From positions 1-64,000 of the forward strand of contig NZ_JAUOEK010000120.1 of NCBI RefSeq assembly GCF_030540835.1: DNA of 64,000 bases, given 5' to 3'. The notes under the pieces are model-generated. The model had not been told where the DNA came from and did not search any database. It saw nothing but the letters and a program-made list of their open reading frames with translations. This document shows, one piece after another, positions 24,819 through 34,573 of this stretch (its first letter is position 1; each line of letters starts with the position of its first letter). A program made the position numbers and the translations under genes. This DNA comes from Flavivirga aquimarina (GTDB taxonomy: Bacteria; Bacteroidota; Bacteroidia; Flavobacteriales; Flavobacteriaceae).

Positions 24819-27038
24819 ATGACAGAGGAAGCTATAGAAAAAGAAAATGCAGCGATTACAAAAGCCTACAAAGAATTATTAAAAGTTAGTTATACAACGC
24901 TATCTAACGATGATAAAAAATTAATACGAAAAGCTTTTGATGTTGCTATAGACGGCCATAAAGATCAACGCAGAAAATCTGGAGAAGCCTATATTTTTCA
25001 CCCTTTAGCCGTAGCAAAAATAGTAGCTCAGGAAATTGGGTTGGATGCGACTTCTATTGCTGCTGCCCTACTCCACGACGTTGTTGAAGATAGCCTGGAT
25101 TACACTATAAAAGATATTGAAAAATTATTTGGAAAAACCATTGCTACTATTGTAGATGGACTCACAAAAATATCTTCTTTAAGTAAAGAAAAAGACATGA
25201 ATGTGTCTTTACAAGCAGAAAACTTTCGTAAAATGCTGCTCACCCTTAACGATGATGTACGTGTAATTATAATAAAAATTGCAGATAGGCTTCATAATAT
25301 GCAAACTATGGAGTCCATGCGCACTGATAAACAGGAAAAAATCGCTTCTGAGACATTGTATATTTATGCTCCGTTAGCGCACAGAATCGGCTTATACAAC
25401 ATTAAAACCGAGCTTGAAGATTTAGGATTAAAATACACAGAACCTGATGTTTACAACGACCTTTATGACAAAATAAAAGAAAGTAAAGAAGAGCAAGATA
25501 AATACATAGAAGAATTTAGTGAGGTTATAAAAAACTCATTAAATAAAGAAAATTTTGAATACACCATAAAAGGGAGACCAAAGTCTATTTTTTCGATTAG
25601 AAAAAAAATGCTCAATCAAGGAGTCTCTTTTGATGAAGTATATGATAAGTTTGCAATAAGGATTATTTATAAAAGTGATGAAACTAATGAAAAGTTTTTC
25701 GCTTGGAAAATATACTCTGTAGTAACAGATCATTTTAGGCCTAACCCAATACGCCTTCGCGACTGGATTTCCTCTCCCAAATCTACGGGATATGAAGCCT
25801 TACACATTACTGTTATGGGACCTAAAGGACGTTGGGTAGAAGTTCAGATACGAAGTGAGCGCATGAACGAAATTGCAGAGAAAGGGTATGCAGCTCATTA
25901 TAAATACAAACAAGGTAACGAAAAGGAAGATAATTTAGAGAACTGGATTAACAAACTCCAAGAAGCTTTAGAAAATCCCGATATAAACGCTGTAGACTTT
26001 GTCGAGCAATTTAAACTTAATCTATATTCACAAGAAATATTTGTATTTACTCCTACCGGAGAATTAAAATCATTACCAAAAGGTGCTACATCTCTAGACT
26101 TTGCTTTTAATATCCATACCGAAGTTGGTATGAGAACTAGAGGAGCTAAAGTAAATGGTAAATTAGTACCGTTAAGTCATCAATTGCAAAGTGGTGATCA
26201 GGTAGATATTTTAACTTCAGAAAGCGCTAAACCCAATGCAAACTGGCTAGACTACGCAACTACAGCCAGAGCCAGAAGCAAAATAAAATCAGCTTTAAAA
26301 GAAGATAAAAAACGCATAGGTGAAGATGGTAAAGAAATTCTTAGAAGAAAGCTAAAACAATTAAAAATTACGCTGAATGAAAGCTCCACAAACGAATTAG
26401 TTAACTATTTCAAACTTAAAACAAGCCTAGACCTATTTTATAGAGTTGGTATTGGTACTATCGATAATGCCATGATTAAAAGTTTTGCTACATCGAGAAG
26501 TAATGTCTTAATGAGTTTTATTAAAAATAAAATTTCAAGAAAGACAACTATTAACAAAGAAGACTTAGAAAAAGAAGAGGTAACTGCAAAGTACGACTCT
26601 TTAGTTTTTGGTAAAGAAGAAGAAAAGCTTGACTATAAAATATCAAATTGCTGTAACCCAATTCCTGGTGATGAAGTTTTTGGTTTTCTAACAGTTAACG
26701 AAGGTATTAAGATTCATAAAAAAAATTGCCCTAACGCACTTAGCTTACAATCTAATTATGCATATAGAATTATGCAAGCCAAATGGATTGACTCTACACA
26801 ACAAGAATTTTTGGCTCAAATTAGAATTACAGGAATCGACCATATAGGGTTAGTAAGCGATATTACCTCTATTATTTCAGGCAATATGCATGTAAATATG
26901 AAAAGCTTAAGTTTTGAAAGTGATGACGGATTATTTTCTGGAAAAATCAATGTTGTTGTAAAAAACAATACCATCATAAAAAAGCTTCTGGAAAAACTTA
27001 AAAAAATTAATGGTATAGATAAGGTTACCAGAGTGTAA
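24819..27038 (+). CDS. Bifunctional (p)ppGpp synthetase/hydrolase (RelA/SpoT)
   Basis: This 739-residue Rel enzyme has an HD hydrolase domain (about 40-190, with H61 and HD at 86-87 in LLHDVVEDS), a synthetase domain (about 250-360, GRPKSIFSIRKKM, YDKFAIRIIY, STGYEALHI, VEVQIRSERM), a TGS domain (about 405-465, FVFTPTGELKSLPKGATSLD), a conserved cysteine/helical part (NCCNPIPGDEVFGF) and a C-terminal ACT domain (about 660-739). Intact HD residues argue for hydrolase as well as synthetase activity. It is followed, after 26 bases, by a fur-like gene and purA. Confidence 0.96.
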   Translation: MTEEAIEKENAAITKAYKELLKVSYTTLSNDDKKLIRKAFDVAIDGHKDQRRKSGEAYIFHPLAVAKIVAQEIGLDATSIAAALLHDVVEDSLDYTIKDIEKLFGKTIATIVDGLTKISSLSKEKDMNVSLQAENFRKMLLTLNDDVRVIIIKIADRLHNMQTMESMRTDKQEKIASETLYIYAPLAHRIGLYNIKTELEDLGLKYTEPDVYNDLYDKIKESKEEQDKYIEEFSEVIKNSLNKENFEYTIKGRPKSIFSIRKKMLNQGVSFDEVYDKFAIRIIYKSDETNEKFFAWKIYSVVTDHFRPNPIRLRDWISSPKSTGYEALHITVMGPKGRWVEVQIRSERMNEIAEKGYAAHYKYKQGNEKEDNLENWINKLQEALENPDINAVDFVEQFKLNLYSQEIFVFTPTGELKSLPKGATSLDFAFNIHTEVGMRTRGAKVNGKLVPLSHQLQSGDQVDILTSESAKPNANWLDYATTARARSKIKSALKEDKKRIGEDGKEILRRKLKQLKITLNESSTNELVNYFKLKTSLDLFYRVGIGTIDNAMIKSFATSRSNVLMSFIKNKISRKTTINKEDLEKEEVTAKYDSLVFGKEEEKLDYKISNCCNPIPGDEVFGFLTVNEGIKIHKKNCPNALSLQSNYAYRIMQAKWIDSTQQEFLAQIRITGIDHIGLVSDITSIISGNMHVNMKSLSFESDDGLFSGKINVVVKNNTIIKKLLEKLKKINGIDKVTRV

Positions 27039-27046
27039 AAAATGTG

Positions 27047-27054
27047 TAAATTTG
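27047..27054 (+). promoter_or_regulatory. -7 box of the fur-like/purA unit
   Basis: TAAATTTG matches TAnnTTTG exactly, 10 bases before the ATG at 27065 and within the short gap after the RelA/SpoT gene. It would allow fur-purA expression apart from read-through. No clear -33 element. Confidence 0.4.
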
Positions 27055-27064
27055 CAATGAAATT

Positions 27065-27517
27065 ATGAATGCAAAGGCAGATACAAAAAATCAAGACATA
27101 GTTAAAAGCGTATTTACTAGCTTTTTAGAAAGTAACGGACACAGAAAAACGCCCGAGCGCTATGCTATACTTCAAGAAATTTATAATAGCACAGAACACT
27201 TCGATATAGAGTCGTTATATCTTAACATGAAAAACAAGAAATATCGTGTGTCTCGTGCAACACTATACAACACTATAGAATTACTTCTAGAATGTGGTTT
27301 GGTAAGAAAACATCAGTTTGGACAAAACCAGGCACATTACGAAAAATCATATTTCGATAGACAACATGATCATGTTATACTTACCGATACCGGGGAGGTT
27401 ATAGAATTTTGTGATCCAAGAATTCAATCTATAAAAAAAACAATAGAAGACATTTTCGATATTGAAATTAATAACCATTCGCTCTATTTTTACGGAAATA
27501 GAAAATCAACTAAATAA
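27065..27517 (+). CDS. Fur-family metal-dependent transcription regulator
   Basis: This 150-residue protein has the winged-helix domain (about 15-90, [47 protein letters not shown]) and a dimerisation/metal domain with [18 protein letters not shown]. The two CxxC pairs that bind structural zinc in E. coli Fur and in PerR are absent; only single cysteines are seen. It could be Fur, PerR or Zur-like. It lies 11 bases before purA, and purA follows in frame on the same strand. Regulated genes are unknown. Confidence 0.9.
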   Translation: MNAKADTKNQDIVKSVFTSFLESNGHRKTPERYAILQEIYNSTEHFDIESLYLNMKNKKYRVSRATLYNTIELLLECGLVRKHQFGQNQAHYEKSYFDRQHDHVILTDTGEVIEFCDPRIQSIKKTIEDIFDIEINNHSLYFYGNRKSTK

Positions 27518-27528
27518 TTAATGTTACA

Positions 27529-28815
27529 ATGGCAGTAGATTTACTACTAGGACTACAATGGGGAGACGAAGGCAAAGGGAAGATTGTTGACGTTCTTACT
27601 TCAAACTACAATATTATAGCTCGTTTTCAAGGAGGTCCCAATGCAGGACATACTTTGGTTTTTAACGGCAGAAAACATGTTTTGCATACCATTCCTTCAG
27701 GAATATTTCATGATAATGCTACTAATTTAGTAGGTAATGGTGTTGTTATAGACCCAGTTATTTTTAAAGGAGAACTAGACAAATTAGAAGAACAACATGT
27801 AGATTACAGAAAATCTTTAGTTATTTCTCGTAAAGCACATATTATTTTACCAACACACCGTTTATTAGACGCAGCAAGCGAAGCCTCTAAAGGAAAAGCA
27901 AAAATAGGCTCTACACTTAAAGGTATTGGCCCAACTTACATGGACAAAACCGGCAGAAATGGTATTCGTGTGGGCGATTTAGAATTAAGCGACTGGAAAG
28001 AACGTTATAGAGCATTGGCCAATAAGCACGAATCTATGATTTCTTTTTATAACGTAGATATAGAATATGATTTAGCAGCACTTGAAATAGAATTTTTTAA
28101 GGCTATAGACGTTTTAAAATCTTTAACATTTATAGACTCTGAAGAATACATCTATCAAGCACAAAAATCCGGACAAACCATTTTAGCAGAAGGCGCCCAA
28201 GGTTCTCTATTAGATATCGATTTTGGAACCTATCCTTTTGTAACATCAAGTAATACAACTGCAGCCGGTGCTTGTACCGGTTTAGGTGTATCTCCAAATC
28301 AAATAGGTGATGTATTTGGTATTTTTAAAGCCTATACAACCCGTGTTGGTTCAGGCCCTTTCCCAACCGAGCTTTTCGATGAAGACGGTAAAACTATGGC
28401 ACGTGTTGGTAACGAATTTGGCGCCACTACAGGGCGGCCAAGACGTTGTGGCTGGTTGGATTTAATTGCTTTAAAATACGCATGCCAGGTAAATGGTGTT
28501 ACTCAATTAATGATGATGAAAGGCGATGTGCTTTCAGGTTTTAAAACTTTAAAAGTATGTACCGCTTATAAATATAAAGGTGAGGTTATTGAACATTTCC
28601 CTTATAACATAGAACCGGAAAATGTGGAACCAATTTATACTGAGTTTAACGGTTGGGAGGAAGATTTAACAGAAATGTCTGAAGCGTCACAATTACCACA
28701 AGCTTTAAACGAGTATATTGAATTTTTAGAAAAAGAATTGGAAATCCCTATTACCATAGTCTCTGTAGGACCAGATAGAAAACAAACTATTTTTAGAGAG
28801 CAATTAGTTCACTAA
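27529..28815 (+). CDS. purA: Adenylosuccinate synthetase
   Basis: This 428-residue enzyme joins IMP and aspartate using GTP to make adenylosuccinate, the first committed step to AMP. It starts MAVDLLLGLQWGDEGKGKIV, with catalytic Asp13 and His41 (NAGHTLVF), followed by STLKGIGPTYMDKTGRNGIRV, the IMP-binding LAEGAQGSLLDIDFGTYPFV and SSNTTAAGACTGLGV, and RVGSGPFPTE, GATTGRPRRCGWLD. It is complete and of normal length. A strong terminator follows at 28836-28876. guaB, for the other purine branch, is also in this window at 60613-62085. Confidence 0.98.
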   Translation: MAVDLLLGLQWGDEGKGKIVDVLTSNYNIIARFQGGPNAGHTLVFNGRKHVLHTIPSGIFHDNATNLVGNGVVIDPVIFKGELDKLEEQHVDYRKSLVISRKAHIILPTHRLLDAASEASKGKAKIGSTLKGIGPTYMDKTGRNGIRVGDLELSDWKERYRALANKHESMISFYNVDIEYDLAALEIEFFKAIDVLKSLTFIDSEEYIYQAQKSGQTILAEGAQGSLLDIDFGTYPFVTSSNTTAAGACTGLGVSPNQIGDVFGIFKAYTTRVGSGPFPTELFDEDGKTMARVGNEFGATTGRPRRCGWLDLIALKYACQVNGVTQLMMMKGDVLSGFKTLKVCTAYKYKGEVIEHFPYNIEPENVEPIYTEFNGWEEDLTEMSEASQLPQALNEYIEFLEKELEIPITIVSVGPDRKQTIFREQLVH

Positions 28816-28835
28816 AAATATAAAGTATATATTAT

Positions 28836-28876
28836 AAGAGGTCGTTTAAAAGTAATTTTTAGACGACCTCTTTTTG
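28836..28876 (+). terminator. Terminator of purA
   Basis: AGAGGTCGT (28837-28845) and ACGACCTCT (28863-28871) pair perfectly, with further A/T pairing inside, and a TTTTT run follows. It lies 21 bases after the purA stop. Confidence 0.9.
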
Positions 28877-28932
28877 TTTTACAGTAAATCATAAAAAAAT
28901 CCCAACAGATAATTAAACACCATTTTAATCGT

Positions 28933-28940
28933 TATTTTTG
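28933..28940 (+). promoter_or_regulatory. -7 box of the LptA/OstA-like gene
   Basis: TATTTTTG fits TAnnTTTG. It overlaps the upstream candidate start codon (TTG at 28938), which favours the next in-frame TTG at 28959 as the true start. Confidence 0.4.
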
Positions 28941-28958
28941 CGACAAATCTTTTATATT

Positions 28959-30734
28959 TTGAACAAACTACAAGTTTTACTTTTTATTCTTTTTATTGGC
29001 TTTGTTTCAATATCTAAAGCACAAGAAAAAAAGAAAATAGAAATTAAGTATTCTGGATTTTTAAATGTAGATGAAGAAAAATATCCGGGTGCCAAAGTTT
29101 TAACACGTGACGATGCACAACAAGTACACATAGAACACAAAGGAGCAAATATGTGGTGCGATAAAGCTATTCACTATAGTCAAGAAAATTTTATTGAAGC
29201 TTATGGTAATGTTATAGTAAAGCAAGGAGACACCATAAATATGACTTCAAAATATGTTGAGTATAGTGGTTTATCAGGCTTAGCTTTTGCGAGTGGCGAT
29301 GTTGTTTTAAAAGATCCGAATTCTACCATATCTTCCGATACATTATATTTTGATCGCATCAAACAACAAGCATTTTACAAAAATGGTGGAACTGTTGTAA
29401 AAGATTCGTCTGGAACCATTACCAGTAAAATTGGTCGATATTACATGGAAATTAGTAAATATCAATTTGTTGAAGATGTCGTTATGGTAAATGAAGAATC
29501 GACTATTAACTCTAATTTTTTCGATTTTTATTCAGATACCGGTCATGCTTATTTATTCGGACCTTCTACAATAACAACTCCAACAAGTAAGACCTATTGC
29601 GAAAAAGGGTTTTACGACACCGAAACCAAGATAGGATATGCCCTAAAAAAAGCAAAAATAAATTACGATAATCGTATCATAGAAGGTGACAGTTTATATT
29701 TTGACAACAATATTAGTTTTGCTTCAGCCACCAATAACATAAAAGTCACCGATACTATAAATAACAGCATCATAAAAGGTCATTATGCAGAAGTATTTAA
29801 AGAAAAAGATTCTGTATTTATTACGAAACGTGCCTTAGCAATTACCTTACAAGAAAATGATTCTATCTATATGCATGCAGATAAAATCATGGTAACCGGT
29901 AAACCAGAACATCGTATTATAAGAGCCTATTATAATGCTAAAATATTTAAATCTGATCTCAGCGGGAAAGCAGACTCCATACATTCAAATCAAAAAACCG
30001 GGATTACTCAATTAATAAATATAGATCGTTTTTCTTCTGGCGATAAGTTTTCTACAAAACGTAAACCTATCATCTGGAATATTGCAAATCAAATGACTGG
30101 TGATACCATTCATTTAATTTCAAATACCGAAACAGAAAAAATAGACTCTCTAAGAGTTTTCGATAATGCCTTTATTATAAGCAAAGATACCATAAGTGAA
30201 AATGGATATAATCAAATTTACGGCATGAAGTTAACAGGGTTGTTTAATGAAGAAAATCAATTACGGCAAGTAGACATCGTTAAAAATGCTGAGTCTATTT
30301 TTTATACACGCAATGACAAACAAGAACTTATAGGAATTGATAAAGCCAAATCTGGAAGTATTTCCATGCTTTTTGCCGATGGCGATATTGAAGAGTATAA
30401 CCGAATAAATCAAGTTGACGGTAAATTACATCCAGAATCTAAATATCCTGAAAAAGAAAAAATCTTAAAAGGTTTTGATTGGCGTGAAGATGAACGTCCT
30501 ATGAGTGTTGAAGATTTATTTAATGACGATCCACCTTTAGTTCTACCAGTTATAAAAGGATTAGAAGATTATGTTCCCCAAGAAAATTTCTTTGATGAAG
30601 ACATGCTAAAACGTATTGAAGAAGCCGATAACCGAGCAAAAACTGACGAGAAAAACCCCTCGAAAGCATCAAGAAATATACCTACTCAAATAAAGGGCAA
30701 ACAGAAGCTTACAGCCCCTAAAACTATAAAATAA
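28959..30734 (+). CDS. LptA/OstA-like periplasmic LPS-transport protein
   Basis: About 591 residues with a signal peptide NKLQVLLFILFIGFVSISKAQ and then repeated beta-jellyroll segments of the OstA (LptA) type: GANMWCDKAIHYSQENFIEAYGNVIVKQGDTINMTS and similar strand repeats to about residue 330. The family carries lipopolysaccharide across the periplasm; here the OstA region is fused to a long acidic C-terminal part ending in a basic tail (KQKLTAPKTIK). No ATG exists at the start; TTG at 28959 is preferred over TTG at 28938 because it gives a typical signal peptide and clears the promoter. The gene lies between purA's terminator and an aminotransferase 44 bases downstream. Confidence 0.85.
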   Translation: MNKLQVLLFILFIGFVSISKAQEKKKIEIKYSGFLNVDEEKYPGAKVLTRDDAQQVHIEHKGANMWCDKAIHYSQENFIEAYGNVIVKQGDTINMTSKYVEYSGLSGLAFASGDVVLKDPNSTISSDTLYFDRIKQQAFYKNGGTVVKDSSGTITSKIGRYYMEISKYQFVEDVVMVNEESTINSNFFDFYSDTGHAYLFGPSTITTPTSKTYCEKGFYDTETKIGYALKKAKINYDNRIIEGDSLYFDNNISFASATNNIKVTDTINNSIIKGHYAEVFKEKDSVFITKRALAITLQENDSIYMHADKIMVTGKPEHRIIRAYYNAKIFKSDLSGKADSIHSNQKTGITQLINIDRFSSGDKFSTKRKPIIWNIANQMTGDTIHLISNTETEKIDSLRVFDNAFIISKDTISENGYNQIYGMKLTGLFNEENQLRQVDIVKNAESIFYTRNDKQELIGIDKAKSGSISMLFADGDIEEYNRINQVDGKLHPESKYPEKEKILKGFDWREDERPMSVEDLFNDDPPLVLPVIKGLEDYVPQENFFDEDMLKRIEEADNRAKTDEKNPSKASRNIPTQIKGKQKLTAPKTIK

Positions 30735-30778
30735 GAATTAAGAAAACTTAGCGACCCTAGGGTTTCATATTTGTAATA

Positions 30779-31960
30779 ATGACCTCTGATTTTTTTAAAT
30801 ATCAAGCGCAAACAACCCCCCATCCATTGGCTATGGAAATTTCTCATGCCAATGGTTCTTATATTTATGATACCCGTCATAAAGCATATCTGGATTTCGT
30901 TGCAGGCGTATCTGCATGCCCATTAGGACATAACCATCCGAAAGTTATAAATGCTATTAAAGAACAATTAGATAAGTATTTGCATGTTATGGTATATGGG
31001 GAATATATACAAAAGCCAGCTGTAGAACTTACTAAATTACTAGCTAAAAACTTACCAGACCCTCTGGAAAAAACATACTTAACAAATTCAGGCACAGAAG
31101 CTATTGAAGGTGCTTTAAAACTAGCAAAACGTGCTACCGGAAGAAGCCAAATCATAGCAGCCCATAAAGCATATCATGGCAATACTATGGGATCTATGAG
31201 TGTGATGGGGTTTGAAGAAAGAAAACAAGCTTATAGACCATTACTGCCCGATGTACAATTCATTACATTTAATAATGAAATAGATTTAGAACACATCACC
31301 ACAAAAACAGCATGTGTTATTTTAGAAACCATACAAGGTGGTGCCGGTTTTATAGAACCTAAAGAAGGGTACTTAGAAAAGGTACGACATCGTTGCGATG
31401 TTGTTGGAGCCCTTCTAATTTTAGACGAGATCCAACCAGGTATTGGCAGAACAGGTAAACTTTTTGGTTTTGAACATTACAATTGTATTCCAGATATTTT
31501 AGTTACCGGCAAAGGTTTAGGCGGTGGTATGCCTATAGGCGCTTTTACTGCATCTACAAAACTAATGGACTTACTACAGGATAACCCTAAATTGGGACAT
31601 ATTACAACCTTTGGCGGTCATCCAGTTATTGCCGCATCTGCTTTGGCAACCCTACAGGAAATTACAAAAAGCAACTTAATGCATCAAGCATTAGAAAAAG
31701 AAACATTATTTCGTAAACTTTTAGTCCACCCATTAATTAAAGAAATTAGAGGTAAAGGACTCATGCTTGCTATTATAACCTTTTCAGAAAAAGTAACAAA
31801 TACATTAATTCTTAAGTGCCAAGAAGAAGGCTTAATTCTCTTTTGGCTTCTTTTTGAGCCTAAAGCAGTAAGAATTACACCTCCTTTAACCATTTCTAAC
31901 GAAGAAATCACCAAAGGATGCGATCTAATCATTAAGGTTTTAAACACAATTCAAAAATAA
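30779..31960 (+). CDS. Class III pyridoxal-phosphate aminotransferase
   Basis: This 393-residue enzyme has the class III (acetylornithine/ornithine-like) pattern: DFVAGVSACPLGHNHPKVI, the phosphate-binding TNSGTEAIEGALKLAKRATG, LLILDEIQPGIGRTGKLFGFEH and the cofactor lysine K245 in LVTGKGLGGGMPIGAF. It transfers an amino group between an omega- or alpha-amine and a keto acid; the substrate cannot be chosen from sequence. There are no arginine-biosynthesis neighbours, so argD is not assumed. It begins 44 bases after the OstA-like gene and may share its transcript. Confidence 0.92.
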   Translation: MTSDFFKYQAQTTPHPLAMEISHANGSYIYDTRHKAYLDFVAGVSACPLGHNHPKVINAIKEQLDKYLHVMVYGEYIQKPAVELTKLLAKNLPDPLEKTYLTNSGTEAIEGALKLAKRATGRSQIIAAHKAYHGNTMGSMSVMGFEERKQAYRPLLPDVQFITFNNEIDLEHITTKTACVILETIQGGAGFIEPKEGYLEKVRHRCDVVGALLILDEIQPGIGRTGKLFGFEHYNCIPDILVTGKGLGGGMPIGAFTASTKLMDLLQDNPKLGHITTFGGHPVIAASALATLQEITKSNLMHQALEKETLFRKLLVHPLIKEIRGKGLMLAIITFSEKVTNTLILKCQEEGLILFWLLFEPKAVRITPPLTISNEEITKGCDLIIKVLNTIQK

Positions 31961-32119
31961 CTACACAACTTCAACGTTCTGTAAATCAAAACAAAAGAGT
32001 CTAAAAAATCTTATAAAGTACAGTTGTTGATTACTTTGTTAAAAACATTTACTGAATTTATCGTAATAAACACAAATAGAAGCTTAAATTTATTCAAGTA
32101 GAAACTTACAAAAGTGCTT

Positions 32120-33508
32120 ATGGAGTTCAGTCATAACGACAACAACAATTTGCCTCTATTAAAATTTGAATCGATGTTAAAAACAAACAATATTTTGTTT
32201 TTCGATTCTGATGAATTTGAAAACATCATTCACCACTATCTAAATCAAGGTAAAATAGCTTTAGCAAAAAAAGCTATCAAATTAGGTTTAGACCAGCACA
32301 CTACCTCTATTAGTTTAAGACTTTTTAAAGTTGAAGTCTATGTATTTGAAGACAAGTTAATTGAAGCAGACACTTTGCTTAATGAACTTTATAACTTAGA
32401 CCCTATGAATGAGGAAATCTACATTCAAAAAGCAAATATATTATCAAAAAAAGATGACCATCAACAAGCCATTGAGGTGCTAAAAAAAGCACTAAGATTA
32501 ACTGATGACATTATTGATTTGTATTCTTTAATTGGTATGGAATATCTATTTTTAGACCAATTTGAAGATGCTAAAGTATATTTCATGAAGTGCTTAGAAG
32601 AAGATTTAGAAGATTATTCTTCACTTTACAATGTTATATATTGCTATGAATATCTAAACCAGAACGAAGAAGCCATTACGTATTTAAATATGTTTCTGGA
32701 TAAAAATCCATATTGCGAAATAGCATGGCATCAATTAGGAAAACAATACTATGGCTTAAAAAAATATATAAAAGCTTTAACTGCTTTTGATTTTGCGATT
32801 ATCTCAGACGATACTTTTGTAGGAGCATATCTTGAAAAAGGTAAAGTTCTTGAAAAATTAAAACGTTTTGAAGACGCTATTGAAAATTACAGTATTTCTT
32901 TAAAACTGGACGAACCCACATCATTTGCTTTATTACGCATAGGTAATTGTTATGAAAAGTTAAAAAACGATGATTTAGCAGTTCAATATTATTATAAAAC
33001 TGTTCACGAAGACCCTTTATTAGATAAAGGATGGATAGCAATAACAAAGTATTATAATAGAAAAAAGAATTACCAAAAAGCTTTGTATTATATAAACAAG
33101 GCAATCAATATAGATCCTGAAAATGTCATCTATTGGAAATTGTACTCACAAATTAACCAACGACTTAATTTTTATGAAGAAGCAGAACGTGGATTCAAAA
33201 AAACTTTAGAATTAGGAAATCATGAACTCAATACATGGCTTTCCCGCGGTGATTTATTAATAAAACTTGGTGAGCCTGAAGCTGCTATTTTTAATTTTGA
33301 ACAAGCCATGGATTTTTATCCGGAAAACGCAGAGTTAGAATATCGGTTGGCAGGTCTATACTTTACTTTAAACGAAAATGACAAAGGCTCATTTCACTTA
33401 AAAAATGGTATCCGTTATAACGAAGAATACGCTTTTATAATTGATGAACTTTTCCCTGAGGTCTCTAACAAAATATTAGTAAAAACGCTGCTTAAAACAA
33501 ATTTATAA
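32120..33508 (+). CDS. Tetratricopeptide-repeat protein
   Basis: About 462 residues made almost wholly of TPR helices (about ten repeats, for example GKIALAKKAIKLGLDQH, YIQKANILSKKDDHQQAIEV, AWHQLGKQYYGLKKYIKALTAF, AYLEKGKVLEKLKRFEDAIENY, YWKLYSQINQRLNFYEEAERGF). There is no signal peptide or membrane helix, so it is a cytoplasmic scaffold; partners cannot be inferred. A GTG at 32114 is in frame two codons earlier, but ATG at 32120 (MEFSHNDNNN) is the likelier start. It stands alone between the aminotransferase and the DUF368 operon. Confidence 0.92.
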   Translation: MEFSHNDNNNLPLLKFESMLKTNNILFFDSDEFENIIHHYLNQGKIALAKKAIKLGLDQHTTSISLRLFKVEVYVFEDKLIEADTLLNELYNLDPMNEEIYIQKANILSKKDDHQQAIEVLKKALRLTDDIIDLYSLIGMEYLFLDQFEDAKVYFMKCLEEDLEDYSSLYNVIYCYEYLNQNEEAITYLNMFLDKNPYCEIAWHQLGKQYYGLKKYIKALTAFDFAIISDDTFVGAYLEKGKVLEKLKRFEDAIENYSISLKLDEPTSFALLRIGNCYEKLKNDDLAVQYYYKTVHEDPLLDKGWIAITKYYNRKKNYQKALYYINKAINIDPENVIYWKLYSQINQRLNFYEEAERGFKKTLELGNHELNTWLSRGDLLIKLGEPEAAIFNFEQAMDFYPENAELEYRLAGLYFTLNENDKGSFHLKNGIRYNEEYAFIIDELFPEVSNKILVKTLLKTNL

Positions 33509-33622
33509 GTTAACACTTTATTTGTTTTTTGTTACCATTTTAAGATATTGGGTATAGCATTTTTGTTAACTATTTTTATTTCTGATAGTACTTTTTAATC
33601 ATAAATATTTCATTAAAATGTA

Positions 33623-33630
33623 TACCTTTG
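33623..33630 (+). promoter_or_regulatory. -7 box of the DUF368-DUF368-aroE operon
   Basis: TACCTTTG matches TAnnTTTG exactly, 22 bases before the ATG at 33653. No clear TTTG was found at the -33 position. Confidence 0.45.
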
Positions 33631-33652
33631 GTTTTAGCTTAAATATTAGAAT

Positions 33653-34573
33653 ATGCAAAGACGTTTAACCGATTATTTAATCATTTCTTTAAAAGGTTTA
33701 GCTATGGGGGCAGCTGATGCAGTTCCTGGTGTTTCCGGTGGTACCATTGCATTTATATCTGGTATTTACGAAGAATTAATTTCATCTATTAGCAACATAA
33801 ATATTTCTCTTTTTAAAACGCTTTTTAGTAAAGGCATAAAAGCATTTTGGAAGCAATTAAATGGGAATTTTTTACTTGCATTAGCAACAGGCATTATAAT
33901 AAGTTTTGTATCATTTATGAAACTTGCCAAATATTTATTAGAAAATCATCCTATTTTAATTTGGTCTTTCTTTTTCGGATTAATAGTAGCTAGTATCTAT
34001 TTTGTTGGAAAACAAATTTCTAAATGGAACATAGTTGTAATTATAGCTTTAATTATTGGTGCCGGTATAGCGTTTTATATTACAAGGCTTCCTGCTTTGG
34101 CATCAAATGAAAGCTCTCTATTTTTATTTTTGGCTGGCTCCATAGCCATTTGCGCCATGATATTACCTGGTATTTCGGGGTCTTTTATATTAATTATACT
34201 AGGAGCTTATAAAACGCTTAGTGATGCCATTCATGATATGGACATAAAAAAACTATTCATTTTTACCTGTGGTGCTGTTATAGGTTTACTTAGTTTTAGC
34301 CATATTTTAAAATGGCTTTTTAAACACTACCACAATATTACATTAGCATTGCTTACCGGTTTTATTTTTGGCTCTCTAAACAAAGTATGGCCATGGAAAG
34401 AAACCTTAACATGGCATACAAACTCTAAAGGCGTAAAAACGCCCGTTTTACAAGAAAGTATTTCTCCTTTTTCTTTCGATGGTGAAAACCAACTTCTATT
34501 TGCTATTATATTAATGATTATTGGTTTTTTAACTATTTTTATTCTTGAAAAAATAGGTTCAAAAAAACAGTAA
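33653..34573 (+). CDS. DUF368 membrane protein, PopT-type undecaprenyl-phosphate translocase (first copy)
   Basis: This 306-residue polytopic inner-membrane protein has about eight hydrophobic segments. The twin signature of the family is present twice, as expected from its internal pseudo-symmetry: GLAMGAADAVPGVSGGTIAFISGIYEELI near the start and SIAICAMILPGISGSFILIILGAYKTL in the middle. DUF368 proteins (PopT) were reported to recycle undecaprenyl phosphate, the lipid carrier of wall and surface polymers, back across the membrane. It overlaps the second copy by one base (TAATG), so the pair is translationally coupled. Transport activity here is inferred from the family. Confidence 0.9.
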   Translation: MQRRLTDYLIISLKGLAMGAADAVPGVSGGTIAFISGIYEELISSISNINISLFKTLFSKGIKAFWKQLNGNFLLALATGIIISFVSFMKLAKYLLENHPILIWSFFFGLIVASIYFVGKQISKWNIVVIIALIIGAGIAFYITRLPALASNESSLFLFLAGSIAICAMILPGISGSFILIILGAYKTLSDAIHDMDIKKLFIFTCGAVIGLLSFSHILKWLFKHYHNITLALLTGFIFGSLNKVWPWKETLTWHTNSKGVKTPVLQESISPFSFDGENQLLFAIILMIIGFLTIFILEKIGSKKQ

